From contig CM067444.1 in NCBI GenBank assembly GCA_034508935.3, forward strand, positions 26,003,436 to 26,067,435: a stretch of DNA of 64,000 nucleotides, in the 5' to 3' direction. The notes under the pieces are model-generated. The model did no database searches, was not told where the DNA came from, and saw nothing but the letters and a program-made list of their open reading frames with translations. The position numbers and the translations under genes were made by a program. The stretch comes from Berghia stephanieae. Lineage: Eukaryota > Mollusca > Gastropoda > Nudibranchia > Aeolidiidae. Below, in pieces: positions 42,650-53,797 of this stretch; position 1 is the stretch's first letter; the number at the start of each line of letters is the position of its first letter.

Positions 42650-45600
42650 AAGAAGAAGAAGAAGAAGAAGAAGAAGAAGAAGAAGAAGAAGAAGAATGGT
42701 ATAGATTTATAGTGCGCCAAACATCCCTTCATCAGAAGGGCTCTGGGCGCATAACATAGATTAAGCCCTAACACAGTACACAAACAACACTAATTATACA
42801 CATAATCAAAAGAAAGCCTGTCGGAATAAGAATGTCTTCAATCGACGTTTGAATTCCTCTAGTGAAGACGAAGAACGTATTTCTAGTGGTAGTAAATTCC
42901 ACAACCGTGGGCCAGAATGCTGAAAGGCCCGTTCACCAGCCTTCACTCGACAGCGGGGTGATTTCAATTTGAGGTTGTTCGTTGATCGAAGCGATCGCTG
43001 TGGGTTATACAGTTCAATGAGGTTTGAGAGATATGCTGGTGACGAGCCCTCAAACATTTGAAAACGATAGTTGAAGATTTATATTTAATCCGCTGGTCCA
43101 CTGGCAGCCAATGCAGCTGCTTTAGTAATTCGGGAGCTGCAATTTTCCTGTCTTTCTGCAGTACAACGCGGGCTGCCTTGTTCTGTATTTTCTGGAGTTT
43201 GATTATTTTATCCTTTGTGAGACCAACAAACAGTGCATTTCAGTAGTCCATTTTCGGGAATATCAAAGCTGTTACCAATTTGTTATACAACTTATAACTT
43301 ATACAAATTTTTCCAATATAATTGTAAGAAAATATACTCCAATTTATTCAAAAGGGCATGACAAGTTGTTCATAATCAATAGCATAACAAACCTGAACTT
43401 CTCGTTCCAACTGCCTGTACTGATCTTCCCTCAGTTTGTATTCACGACGCAGCTGTTTTACCTCATTGTCAAATTCCCTTCTTCTGGCTTTACAACTGTC
43501 TGAACACTCGTTCCTGGAAATGACAAAAAGATAGGATGAAAAAGTGGTATCTTCTGAAGTCAAGAAGACAGCTGATTTCAATGTAGACAACAAAATCTCC
43601 ATTTAAAAGAGAGGAAAAAAAAACCCTCAAAAACTAACAATTTTTATAGACTCGGATTCAAGACGACAGATATATAAGTGACCTTTTTTAATTTGATGTC
43701 AACTGTGTGTTGGTGTTATCCCTGGTTTGGAAAGTGAAACACAATTCAAAATATAACAAAAACAACAACCAACAAGTGAAGAATTTTTATGTCTCTTACT
43801 CAAAGAGAATTTTTTTCTTAAATGCTTCGACCTCTGGGACCTATAAGTGAAATGTAATTGATTCCAAATTTAACATCTTTAATAGTGAGTCATTCTTAGG
43901 TATCAACAAATCAAAAAATATGGATTGGTATAAGATGTTTACTTCATCAGCGCCAGTAAAAAGGAAGAAAATGGGATAGTAAAAAGTTCTAGAATTACAA
44001 TTAAAGCACCCAAGAAAAGGTAAGACAAAGGGGAATTGGTTCAAATAGGATACAGATGTAGATTCCAAGAGCACACTATCAAAGTACTTAGTTTGAGATC
44101 ACCTAAAAGTCTCATCCAGACACTAGCACTTGTCCCCACTGAGAGGAATACACTCAAATGTCTACAAATTATTATATATAACAAAACAAAAAAAATTAAT
44201 ACAATGCATAACAGAGAGATGACTTACAAGACAAAAAATATCATCTCCCAAAACAATACGATACATTTGACTGTTTCCCTCCCAGCCAGGGTAGCCGGCC
44301 AGTGCCAGGACAAAACCAAGTAATCCAAGACAGAGATAGAAAACATGTTGGAAAACAGATATAGGGGGATAGAAGACACAGTAAGTATCTCCCTTCCCAC
44401 TATGGGACGCCAGGAACCCCACCCAGTTATTTACCTTATCCACATCTCAACTTGATTTCTACAAAGTCTTACCTTGCAGCAGCAGCGATGGCCACAGCCC
44501 TGGCAGTTGCCTGAGCCTCAGCTACACTTTTATTTTTCTTCTCTGTTGCCAGCTGTTGTTCTACAGTCTGCCTCACTTTCTTTTCCTCACCCAACTTTTT
44601 CTCTAGGGAGATAATGTTTTGTTTGTCTTGCTGCTTGGATGTCACCAAGTTGTGCAACCTGAAGAGGGATGAAAATAAAAATGCACTTTAAAGGCAGAAA
44701 ATGTTAATAACGGGATTAGATAGAAAATGAATCAAAGGGACACATAACTGAACTTGATTGGTCTGCAGGATTTGAGAAGATGGTATTGGACAATTGATAG
44801 ACTAAGGGACACACACATGATCTCCAGTTGCCTGCAGGTTTTGAGAAGGTGATATTGGACGACTGATACTTCTATCCTTATAGCTGTTATTTCAGTCCTT
44901 GATTTAATAGCAGTAATGGCCATCATTACTAAATGAACATTAATATTGCAAATCTATCTACTTAAATCTAAAAACTTTTCATATGAACATGAGTGATAAC
45001 TTAAATATCACAGATTGCAATTGAAAACCACAATTTCATGGTAAAAAAAAGAATACAAAAATATTTTGTAAGTTGAGAGAAAAATGGTCACAAATAATAC
45101 ATCTTAAGCTAACGGGAAAAAAATAAACTATTAATAAATAAATAAATAAATAAATAAAAAACAATGCTCTCCACTGCTTCAATTTTTTTTTTAATATTAA
45201 AAAATAATATCTCATTCTCAATTAGTCACTCACCTGTTCTGTAAATTCTCATTATCTTGTTGAAGCTGATAGAGCTCAGAGCGCAAAGACTTCTCCTCTG
45301 AAGACAAATTATTTATATGAGATCTGAGCTCGTGCTCACTATTACGACTGGACTGAAGATCAGCTTTCAACTTTTTAACATCCGTCTCCAACCTGCATAA
45401 CCAAAACAAAACAAAAAATCAAATATAAAAAAAAAAAAATTAAATAATAACAATAATATTGAGCTTTTATATAGCGCAATATCCACTAAACATGCTCCAA
45501 AAGCAACACTTAACATTGAGGATGGGACACGACGTGTTAGTTAAAAAATTTTTCAGAGACAATGCTGTTAATGGCCAAGCTACTCATTTTACATTTTATG

Positions 45601-48600
45601 ATCTAATTCACATACAAAAACAGATGTAAACGAGGGGCTTTAAATACTAACTATTCATTGAGTTCTTTGTCCTCAAAACTGCAAACCACCTACGATGAAG
45701 AATTACAAAGATTCACCATATCAAACCTGTCCATAACATAGGTCTAATTTGGTGGCATTATTAGCAACAATCTCTGGAAGGCTGTTCCACAGGTGAATAA
45801 ACAGTGCAAAAAATTACTGCCGGTGTAGTTCCAATCTTCACAGTGGCTTTCGGTACCTCGTTGAATGACCCCTTGTGTTGTCAATTGTAGGCATTGGTGT
45901 CAGCTATCTGTCTGATGCCTCCACAAGCTTTGAAAAGCACAGTTTGTTAAGGAAACATCCTATAAAGACATGTCACATTTTGGACTGATTGAATTGACTC
46001 CACTGTGACAAACATTTCAAAATATTTATTTTGACAATGGCAACGCTTACAACTAAGTATTAGATGAGCATAATCACAATGACGATGAAGTTTGATGGAA
46101 ATGATGGCAGGAATAAATATTTGGGAGAATGAAAAAAATTCAGATAATAAATAATATCAATAAAAAACTAGAGCTTTTATGTAGTGCAATATCCAATAAA
46201 TGTGCTAAAAGCGCTTTAAAAGGGGTCCCTACCCAACAGCAACACTTAACATGTAGAACGAGACATGCCGCCTGTTAGGCGATATTGTATTTTTTTTTGG
46301 ACAAAGACAACGCTGTTAACAGCCAGGAACGCATTTTACACCTGAGTACCATGAGAGAATGTGAGTAAAGAGTCTTTTCCAAGGACTCAACTATGCGCTG
46401 AACGAGGCTCGAACCCAGGACCTTCCAATCCGAAAGCAAGTGTCATACCACTAGACCACATAGCCGCACAATACATCAGGATAAAAAAAAATAAAATGAT
46501 ATTAGGTTTCTTAGAACAACAAAATCTTCAGCTTAATTTCTAAGTGCCAAACAATAGTGAAGAGACCATACCTGACTATAACTTCATCTTTGTTATTTGC
46601 GTATGTGTTCTGTGTTAAAGATGGCTGTACATCCTTGTTCATATTTTTCCCTTTTTTCGATACAGTCGAAGACGACGACGACGACGAATGTGTTGATGAA
46701 GAATTTGAAGAGGACGAATTATTTCCAACGTTGTCTTTACTGCTATTCAGCTGTTTGTTACTTGCTTTATTGGATGTAAGTGATGAGTTGCTAACATTGG
46801 TGACACAGTTTGTTACGCTGTTCCCCGATTTATATGCTTTTCCCACCTGCTGTTCATTTGCAAAATTGTCATCACTTTCATTAAACTGATTAACATTGTT
46901 GGAAGCTTTCCTAGGTAAACTTTTCTCTATATATTCTGATTCGTCATCCTCGTTGACGTCTGCACCTTTTGTGGATTTTGACTTGGCATTGCTGGAGGAT
47001 GACGATGAATCTTTTTCCTCGTCTACCTTCGGGGATGATGAAACTTTTTTATTGATAGGATTGGAACCATTTGAGATTATTTCCTCTTCTGATTTTGAAG
47101 GTAAAGCTGAAATGCAAAACAAAATTGCGGAAAATATAAAAAACAAAATTTGATAACAAAGACTTGAGTCGGAACATTTTTTAAAAAGTGATCTCAGAAC
47201 ACCCACAAAATAAAATAAAAGGCCCGCTCCACAACCAAATAGTGAGCATTGATATATTTCTACAAATTCATTTCACCAAACAGATTGTAATAGAGGTCAC
47301 ATCAACAAAATCACTGCCCTTATGGTTCTGAAGATTATTCCAAATTACAGACACGTATCTAAAATGAAGCAATTGTAGAAAGTTTTTAGAATCTGCCATA
47401 AACTGAGCTCTCATTAATAATACATAAAATATTCACTCCTTGGTCTAATAAAAGGGAAGGGACTCAACGAGAAAAAAATCTAAATACAGCAAAATTTCAC
47501 GAAATCCTTAATAGCAGAGGATGTATACTTTTCATCTTGATTATAGTTTGATATTTGAGCCTTGGAATAATAATACTGGGAATACTGTTTCGACATATTA
47601 TAATTATAATAAATGTGAAATACCTTTGGGTTTATCTGCATATTGAACTTCAGAAGGTAATGCTTGTTGTAAAATTTGAAGATAAAAATCATTTTCTTTT
47701 TGTATAACTTTTTGTCGCCGCTGTAAAAGAGAGAGAAAAAAAAGTTGAGAAAACGAATATATCAATTCATTTTATTTCGTCAGACAACCTGCATAAGGAA
47801 ATCAAGATATCAATGATAACACTATTTTCAAAAATTTTGAAATATGACAAAACAAAACAGCTAAGAATATAAGAAAGAGATAGTATGAGATGAATATACG
47901 TTTTAACTAATCTCGCTCTTGCACAAATATAGATTAAATCAAAATACAACACTGTTTTCAAATATTGATGAATTTAGATGACTATCAACTTGTCAAAAAT
48001 GATTAAACCCAATACTTTCCAAAGTGAAGTAAAAAAAAAAATAAATAAATAAATGACAAAAATGAAAATAAGAAAATTAGTCATGGTACAACACACATTC
48101 AAGATCCCTAAAAACCAAAATCTAATCTAAAAAAAAACAAATGTAACTTAAATGATGGTGTCTTGGTAAAGAATGATAAATAAAAGAATGCTTTTACTTA
48201 CCAATCTCATTTTATATGACACATAACTTTTGAAACCAAACCCTAATGTCACCACAGGGTAACCAATACTGAAATAAAAAATCATGAAGATAAGTGATAA
48301 TCAAAAGACTGGATGAAAATAAATATTTATGATACATCCAACACATAAGCAAATCTACTGATCATTCCAGTTGTGGCCAATATAAGATGTCTTGTATTCA
48401 TCTACCTAACCCAACCAATTTTATGTAGAATAAATATTTTCTGTTCTACCTCTCTAATTGGTAGATAATATTAAGGACACCTGACCCTCCGTAAAAAAAA
48501 CAACAAAAAAAAAAAACAATAATACACAAACATAATATACAGTAAACCTTTGCAAACTTCAAGACAAAAATTCGATGATAATAAGTCTAAACTAAAACAA

Positions 48601-51600
48601 TGGTAAAACTTTAGATTTGGCCCAAAAGATTCTGGTTCACAATATGGCAGTATTATAAATTTTCAATATGTGAGGCTGGCTGAGAAAACCCGGGAAGATG
48701 CGGCAAGCTTTGATTCGAGATATGAGCCAAAATCGAAGATAAAGTGTTTCCCATAGCAACAAATTGTATTCAGAAAAATGTTCATAACTTGGGTTCTAAT
48801 AGACATAGAAAGAAAGTTTAAAGAGGTAAATTATCAGAAAGATGTGGTATACACAACTGGATACATAACTCAATCTATGAAATTTGAGCATCTTTCCAGA
48901 TTTTCTCAGCCAGCCACACATATAGATATAGAGTTTATATACCAAACTAACAAACAATTGCACATTCATGAGACTTATTTAGCAATGAGAGCAAGCACAA
49001 TACCTATATCAAAATTTAAACCCCCTATTTTCAACAGGGACTTTACATACAAATTTAAGCAATTGATTTAAAAAATGTTTTTGTAGCATGACCATTTTTT
49101 CTGCGCATGAGTGATATGGGAAGAACAAGATGCTTTTGTTTTAAGATTAACTCAACAAAGCAACAATATACAATGACAAAATAGCCACACGCCGGGGTGA
49201 CATTGTTGTAAAGCTGTATCAAATAGCCTCTTCAATTCATTTAACAAATACAAAGTAAAGTACTCTATAGTGCAAGTATTGACTGAATTTAATGCTTACC
49301 AATGACAGGCAAATGGCCTACAGAGATCTAAATTGAAAGGCAAACTTTTTAGCTCTCGCAATCGTATTGATGCTTCGATATAAACAAAGAGCAACCACAA
49401 GGAAACAGTAGGAAGACAGATGCCTCTTTCTGCAGATGGAAAATAAAATAAGATATACATAACTTAATAAAGAAAATGGAAAGCAAATTTGGCTACCTCG
49501 GGTGTTAAATTGCAAAACGTAATAGAGCTGGGATACAAAATCAGTGGCTCATTTGAAATCAGACAAAAAAAAAATGTTTATGATATAAAGAATGAATTAC
49601 TTCACATTTATAAAAATAAAATAAAAAAATAAAATTCCCTATATTCATTTCATAGGGGAAATTTGATAATAGGGTCTATTCCAAGGGACGACTGGAATAA
49701 CCCAGGCGTCAGCTGCAGTGCAGCGCAGCAAATTGAGCAATTGCTTGCTCAAGGCCACACAACGCAGCGGCGGGTGATCAACTCGGTACCTTTCGGGTAC
49801 AAAGCAAAGACCATACTGTCAACAAATGACTGTCAAACTTCCATGACTTCTTTCAATTAGACTAGTGAGAAAGTTGGATCAAGATTAAGTATTGTTTGAA
49901 AAAAATGATTTCTTACTTTCGCTTTACCAATCACAAATCACATTCTTTATTTTTTTATTTTTTTTTTATTTCTAACACTCCACTTTTTGTGTTTATACAA
50001 GATTAAACAGTTCCAAATCATAAGAATATGGCTATCAACAAGGGACAAAAAAAAACTGATCAATCAAGACGATGTTAAGTCATATTTACTACGATAAGGC
50101 CATGAGGTCCTGGCATAGAGCAATAAGATAAAATGCCCATTGAGTCCACATTCCTCCTTCCCACTCACCTGTGTGCCAAACATATTGTACCCAAACATAT
50201 GTACTGGCGGCGAAAAACAGCCATTGCACTGGTATAAACAAGTAACAGATGACATCTGATGTGACTGCGATACATACAAAGATCACAGAGAAGGCCTGGA
50301 AGATAGAATATAAATACGGTTTTTGAATTGATTGACTATTATTGATGTAGAGTAAACTGACCTTTGTGAAATAAATTGAATTGAAGTTGAAGATTTACAA
50401 TTGTACCAAATAATTAGATTTGACCGAACATTAAAAGTCATACTGGATGAGTGAATTCTGTAACCTGTGAAGGAATATCAGGTGAAAACACTAACGAAAG
50501 AGTGAAAATGGAGAGGCTTCGTATGGGAACAATACAGACAATGGACGTTTCAGGTACAAACCCTTCGTCAGCACAATACACAAATTAAAGTGGAAAACAA
50601 ATAAAATGCAAAATAACTTGTATCGTCTGTACTCTCCATTTTCACTCTTTCGAAGGTATATCAGTTCTAGAATTGCTTCCCTTGCAAGTAATTACTAAGT
50701 TGGATCTATTAACTTTCATGCTTTATGATTCTTCAAAATTTGACTTTAAAAATTTTTCTCTGGTGATGAGAATGAAGTATTCAGGCACTATTTCAGATTT
50801 TATTATGTGCGGCTATGTGGTCTAGCGGTATTACACTCACTTTCGGATCGGAAGATCCTGGGATCAAGCCTCGCTCGGCGCATCGTTGAGTCCTTGGAAC
50901 AGGCTCTTTACTCACATTCTCTCACCGTACTCAGGTGTAGAATGAGTACCGGCCGTTAACAGCATTGTCTCTGTCCGAAAAAAATTGTAATATCGCCTAA
51001 CAGGCGTCATGTCCCGTCCTACATGTTACTGTTGGCCAGGGACCCCTTGTAAAGTGCTTTGAGAATATTTAGTGGATATTGTACGCTCTATAAAAGCTCA
51101 TTTCAATTATTATGACAATGATGGTGATGAGATTTTGAAGTGATGAATGGAGCTTGTGATTTGTATTAATGGTTAAAAGTCTTCGACTCTGGACATGAAC
51201 TTTTGATCGTGTGAATGATTACAGTGAACGTATTTACAATATTAAAGTCAGCAAAGAGGAGTGAGCAAGACGTTGGTGAGTCACAGTGTCCCGGGAAAAA
51301 CTAAACATGGAACAAAGTTAAAAAGTATTGTTAATCTAGACTAAAATCCAGAAACCTTTTCTCCAATCTTACAGGATTTAATGTGAAGTATTACTATTAC
51401 CCTTATAATTATTATATTGTATTATTGAATAAACAAGTAATCCTTACCAATCCTTGATACTTGAAAGAATCGTATACACTCCTCAGTAGCAACCAGAAGG
51501 GCCACAAATATTCAAATCGGAATTCCAGAATAAAATCTGCCATCAGTACCAGAGCCCACACCAACAGAAATCGTAGATACAGAAATGTGCTGAAAAATTT

Positions 51601-51644
51601 TTTTAATAGGAGAGAAAAAAGGCATCAAAAATTGTAATCCCAAA

Positions 51645-51727
<83 letters not shown>

Positions 51728-53797
51728 AAGAGGAGGGAGATAGAGAGAAAGAGAGTGAGAGAGAGATGACAAGTTTGTGCAATGAATGTTGTTAAAAAAT
51801 TACATTAAAATAGTAAATTCATAATTCACCGACGCACACACATGTAGTTATGAAAAATTCTGAAAGAGAACACATTCAGTCACACCCAATCTGAAACTAC
51901 TAATACTAATATTTGTGCCCAAAAAAAATCACAGGCAGAAAATCACAACAAATTCACTCCTGTTCAATCAATTATATTAGCAAGACCAATCTTTTGAACA
52001 AAATACTATCAATTTATCAGTGATGATAATGGCAATTTGTCAAAAAGGAGGACAATTTATCGGTCCATCTATCAAACTCAAACAAAATCATAACATAAAA
52101 TATAGCTTCGTATATCACTACTTCTTAACTGACCTATAACTATACTACCACTCTTGACCTACTTACAAATAAAATCTACTCACTTATCCCCTCCCCCACC
52201 CCTTCCTTTTTGACCAATTGCCTTGTCTCACTGTTGACATCTGGCACCAGTTCGTCTAGACTGAAGCCATAAAAATGGGAGTATCACTGAAATTCATACA
52301 AGAACTGAGTACAGGTGTCAAAATATGACACAAGACATGATGGTGATTTTTTCACGGATCCACCACTTGACCTGAGCTTTTATCAGAGGAAAATGTTTGA
52401 CATGGCAAAATCAGCGGAAAATTTCTGAGATAATCCCAATACCATGGAATTCCGTGGAAGATTATCATCACTGATTTAAGTGATATCCATTAATGAAACG
52501 CGAAAATTAAACAAATTAGATATATTTAATTTATTCAATAATAAATACGGCCTTGAACTTAAGAAATTAAATTCTGATGGTATATTTCTTAAAACCAATT
52601 AAGCATTTCAGATTTGATTTGATTTTTTTTATTTTATAAAAATAAGTCTTATCAAAGCCCAGACGAGAAATCAAGGGCGGAAATAAAAAAATTAATAATT
52701 ATTATTAGAAAAAATAAAATTTTAAAGCAAAAAAAGTGAAATACAGTTGGGCTCAAATCACTCCCCTACTCCCAACCCCCTAAAAAATAATAAATGGCAA
52801 TAAGAATAATCTTACTATTATTTTTCTCATACTGAGAATATAAAATTTGAAAAGGGAATAATATCACCTTTGTCCAAAAACTACATTTATCTTACATTTG
52901 ATTTAATAATGGAGTAATAACGATTAGGCCCTATGTCGAACAAAATAAAATATAAACTGAGATGGCTTGTGGTATGATTATGAGATTGACATGTGTGTGA
53001 TATAAACACATACTCATACTCGTCTCTATTTAATATAAATTGACTAATAATACTAATACTATTACATGATTCATGCTGCAATCGTTCAATTTTGTGAAAT
53101 ATTTATATTTGAGAATCCATGTCATTACTATCAAAATTATCTGAAAAAAGGAAAGGAAAGAAAAAACTGATCAAGACTAATTGCGCCTTAATCTTTACTT
53201 TACTCTAACTAAAGAAGAAGCAAATTAATAATATTCTTCTATCTATATATTATATACTAATTCATATTCATAGTCATCATAGTCGATACAAAACGCCGAC
53301 CAGATGCAATTGTAAGATAAGAAAATAAGTATCAATTAATGGTGAGATTGAATTGGACTAAAGTATAAAATAGAATCATAAATCGACGAGAGTGAGCACT
53401 CGGGGTCAGAGCTAATAATAAAGTACGAGTTATGAATGTCGAGAAGGTAACTGCCAGCACCAGCTTATTTTCAGATTCTGATTAGCCCTGATCATTGTGG
53501 GCGGGCATGATCTCCCGTCAATTGACATCTAGATTTTCCCTAAGTGTGTACAATTATATGACATAATGTGTCATAACATGAGAGACTTTGGACAAATAGT
53601 GCTGTTTGGTTTCCAAACAATCATTGGTCATGGTAACAATAGCAGAAGACAAACTGGTCTTTCTCTATGAAACTGATGTGAATGTTGTCTGGTTGAGAAG
53701 ACAGCATCAATTACCTTCCGTAAATACCATCTGTTATATTTCTTCTTTTGAGCGGACGACGAATTTTTCCGCAGTCAACATTCCGCGGCCTCTTCAT
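39112..53797 (-). CDS. MACO1: Macoilin (MACO1 / TMEM57 orthologue), complete, 12 exons
   Basis: Macoilin is a conserved neuronal endoplasmic reticulum membrane protein with several N-terminal helices and a long C-terminal coiled coil; worm mutants show locomotion and neuronal-activity defects. Twelve exons with consistent phases sum to 2076 nt, predicting 691 aa (human 664). Residues 1-27 (MKRPRNVDC start) match the vertebrate N terminus. Residues 28-183 hold four or five hydrophobic segments (FLLVWALVLMADFILEF, ICYLFIPVQWLFFAAS, VSLWLLFVYIEAS, CIGYPVVTLGFGF). Residues 216-394 are a Ser/Asn/Lys-rich linker, and 395 onward is coiled coil ending LNPNASDY. No frame break was seen. Exons (5' to 3'): 53797-53715, 51589-51448, 50295-50169, 49429-49300, 48268-48202, 47720-47624, 47106-46572, 45392-45234, 44658-44473, 43513-43393, 42071-41906, 39374-39112. 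It is head to head with CCT8. Confidence 0.97.
39425..39700 (+). mobile_element. SINE-4 copy
   Basis: GCACTGTGACCCAGGAGGTC, B-box-like TAGGTTCAAGCAC, then TAGATTATCTATATTCATCC and GGAATACCTAAGCGAGGGAA, parallel to 35864-36110. It is in the last macoilin intron, antisense to the gene. Confidence 0.7.
40085..40310 (-). mobile_element. SINE-5 partial copy
   Basis: TTTTCTGGCGCTTGCAATAC, GCGCCAGTAAAAAGGAAGAA and TTCCAAGAGCACACTATCAG in family order, cut off by the next copy at about 40296. Confidence 0.7.
40298..41060 (-). mobile_element. SINE-5 copy interrupted by SINE-6
   Basis: TTTTACGGCGCTTGCAACAC at 40315 is the family start. The body resumes at 40684 (AGGTTATATCAGCGCCAG) after the insertion at 40340-40670 and runs to about 41060. 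Confidence 0.75.
40340..40670 (-). mobile_element. SINE-6, second copy, with 13-bp target duplication
   Basis: Flanked by TTGCAACACATTT at 40327-40339 and 40671-40683. About six differences from the copy at 24499-24832 were seen over 331 bp. It inserted into a SINE-5, so it is the younger of the two here. Confidence 0.8.
41085..41400 (-). mobile_element. SINE-5 partial copy
   Basis: TACTTAGTTTGAGATCACC, AGAGAGATGATTTAAAAGAC, CATTTGACTGTTTTCGTCC and AAAGACAGAAAGCATG follow the family order; the tail end is missing. Confidence 0.68.
41590..41812 (-). mobile_element. SINE-7 with tRNA-like head
   Basis: On the minus strand TGTGGTGTAATGGTAGCACG resembles an A box and GAGGTTCGATCCCCAG a B box. 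The body GCACCGGTACAAGATAAAG is shared with 2785-2925. The head is tRNA-like, but stems do not close cleanly, so it is read as a SINE and not a tRNA gene. Confidence 0.55.
41906..42071 (-). CDS. MACO1: Macoilin exon 11
   Basis: Encodes SLRQMKEDSGMLVKALTTMR, then NAEMENNLCAETRFKQDLFS and ALNKERNEIKVLQ; the SAETR.K.DLFSAL motif is nearly invariant in the family. Confidence 0.96.
42552..42696. repeat. AAT then GAA trinucleotide tract
   Basis: About 23 AAT and 25 GAA triplets. They directly adjoin the 3' end of the LINE fragment and may be its microsatellite tail. Confidence 0.95.
42697..43270 (-). mobile_element. LINE 3' fragment (L2/CR1/Jockey-like ORF2 end)
   Basis: Minus-strand frames give LFVGLTKDKIIKLQKIQNKA and LLKQLHWLPVDQRIKYK, then GERAFQHSGPRLWNLLPLEI and SSSSLEEFKRRLKTFLF. 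This is the stretch that follows the reverse transcriptase domain in many non-LTR retrotransposons. The two parts lie in different frames (shift near 43060) and an early stop is present, so it is dead. The 3' end reads GGCGCACTATAAAT-like sequence and the TTC/TTA tail. Most of the element is missing at the 5' side. Confidence 0.82.
43393..43513 (-). CDS. MACO1: Macoilin exon 10
   Basis: Encodes NECSDSCKARRREFDNEVKQ then LRREYKLREDQYRQLEREVQ, matching human GECTE...KVKEDQIRELELKVQ; donor GTTTGT. Confidence 0.94.
43947..44428 (-). mobile_element. SINE-5 copy lacking the tail end
   Basis: Begins at ATCAGCGCCAGTAAAAAGG and runs through all body motifs to GCCAGGAACCCCACCCAG; the CAAA tail side is absent. 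It ends 45 bp from macoilin exon 9. Confidence 0.78.
44473..44658 (-). CDS. MACO1: Macoilin exon 9
   Basis: Encodes LHNLVTSKQQDKQNIISLEK, then KLGEEKKVRQTVEQQLATEK and EAQATARAVAIAAAA, the latter matching the conserved TAARAVAFAAA segment. Confidence 0.96.
45234..45392 (-). CDS. MACO1: Macoilin exon 8
   Basis: Encodes LETDVKKLKADLQSSRNSEH then ELRSHINNLSSEEKSLRSEL and YQLQQDNENLQN, the start of the coiled coil. Confidence 0.96.
45461..45600 (-). mobile_element. SINE-1 truncated copy
   Basis: GAGCTTTTATATAGCGCAAT, then GACAATGCTGTTAATGGCC; the head half is missing. Confidence 0.75.
45601..46168. other. Macoilin intron 7 sequence, no recognised feature
   Basis: Intronic DNA without exon-like peptides or repeat termini that could be recognised. 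Confidence 0.45.
46169..46468 (-). mobile_element. SINE-1 full copy
   Basis: Tail GAGCTTTTATGTAGTGCAA to head complement CCACTAGACCACATAGCCGC; A/B-box region and body complete. It ends about 100 bp from macoilin exon 7. Confidence 0.84.
46572..47106 (-). CDS. MACO1: Macoilin exon 7, low-complexity linker
   Basis: A 535-nt exon encoding about 178 residues rich in Ser, Asn, Lys and Asp, with SSSSSSNAKSKSTKG and a nine-residue run NSSSSNSSS. It is flanked by conserved sequence (LPSKSEEE before, EVIVR after). The linker is poorly conserved in sequence across the family but occupies the same place. Confidence 0.92.
47624..47720 (-). CDS. MACO1: Macoilin exon 6
   Basis: Encodes RRQKVIQKENDFYLQILQQA then LPSEVQYADKPK; the ENDFYLQILQQALP core is the family signature after the membrane domain. 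Donor GTATTT. Confidence 0.95.
48202..48268 (-). CDS. MACO1: Macoilin exon 5
   Basis: Encodes IGYPVVTLGFGFKSYVSYKM then RL, which matches human IGYPVVTLGFGFKSYVSYKM residue for residue; donor GTAAGT. Confidence 0.97.
49300..49429 (-). CDS. MACO1: Macoilin exon 4
   Basis: Encodes RGICLPTVSLWLLFVYIEAS then IRLRELKSLPFNLDLCRPFA and CH; Glu and Cys codons are split at the two junctions. Confidence 0.96.
49618..49818 (-). mobile_element. SINE-2 copy
   Basis: ATTCATTTCATAGGGGAAAT to GTACAAAGCAAAGACCATAC; the last few bases of the head are missing. Confidence 0.8.
50169..50295 (-). CDS. MACO1: Macoilin exon 3
   Basis: Encodes AFSVIFVCIAVTSDVICYLF then IPVQWLFFAASTYVWVQYVW and HT, two membrane segments very close to human; donor GTGAGT. 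Confidence 0.97.
50495..50652. mobile_element. Small MITE, 158 bp, 21-bp TIRs
   Basis: CGAAAGAGTGAAAATGGAGA and TCTCCATTTTCACTCTTTCG are exact complements at the two ends. The middle holds GACGTTTCAGGTACAAACCC and TTCGTCAGC. It lies in macoilin intron 2. Confidence 0.78.
50807..51102 (+). mobile_element. SINE-1 full copy
   Basis: GCGGCTATGTGGTCTAGCGG, GAAGATCCTGGGATCAAGCC, body and tail GATATTGTACGCTCTATAAA; antisense to macoilin. Confidence 0.84.
51448..51589 (-). CDS. MACO1: Macoilin exon 2
   Basis: Encodes TFLYLRFLLVWALVLMADFI then LEFRFEYLWPFWLLLRSVYD and SFKYQGL, the first membrane segment and loop; acceptor TTTTCAG, donor GTAAG. Confidence 0.96.
51652..51774. repeat. GA dinucleotide microsatellite with degenerate edge
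   Basis: About 35 GA units to 51721, then AGAGGGAGA-type sequence. It begins 63 bp upstream of macoilin exon 2 in gene sense. Confidence 0.96.
51775..53714. other. Macoilin intron 1, no recognised element
   Basis: AT-rich intron. No second start exon, tRNA-like box or terminal inverted repeat was recognised. Confidence 0.5.
53715..53797 (-). CDS. MACO1: Macoilin exon 1 (start codon)
   Basis: ATG at 53797-53795 opens MKRPRNVDCGKIRRPLKRR then ITDGIYG, nearly identical to the vertebrate start. It ends AG before GTAATT, completing a Ser codon with exon 2. Confidence 0.95.
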
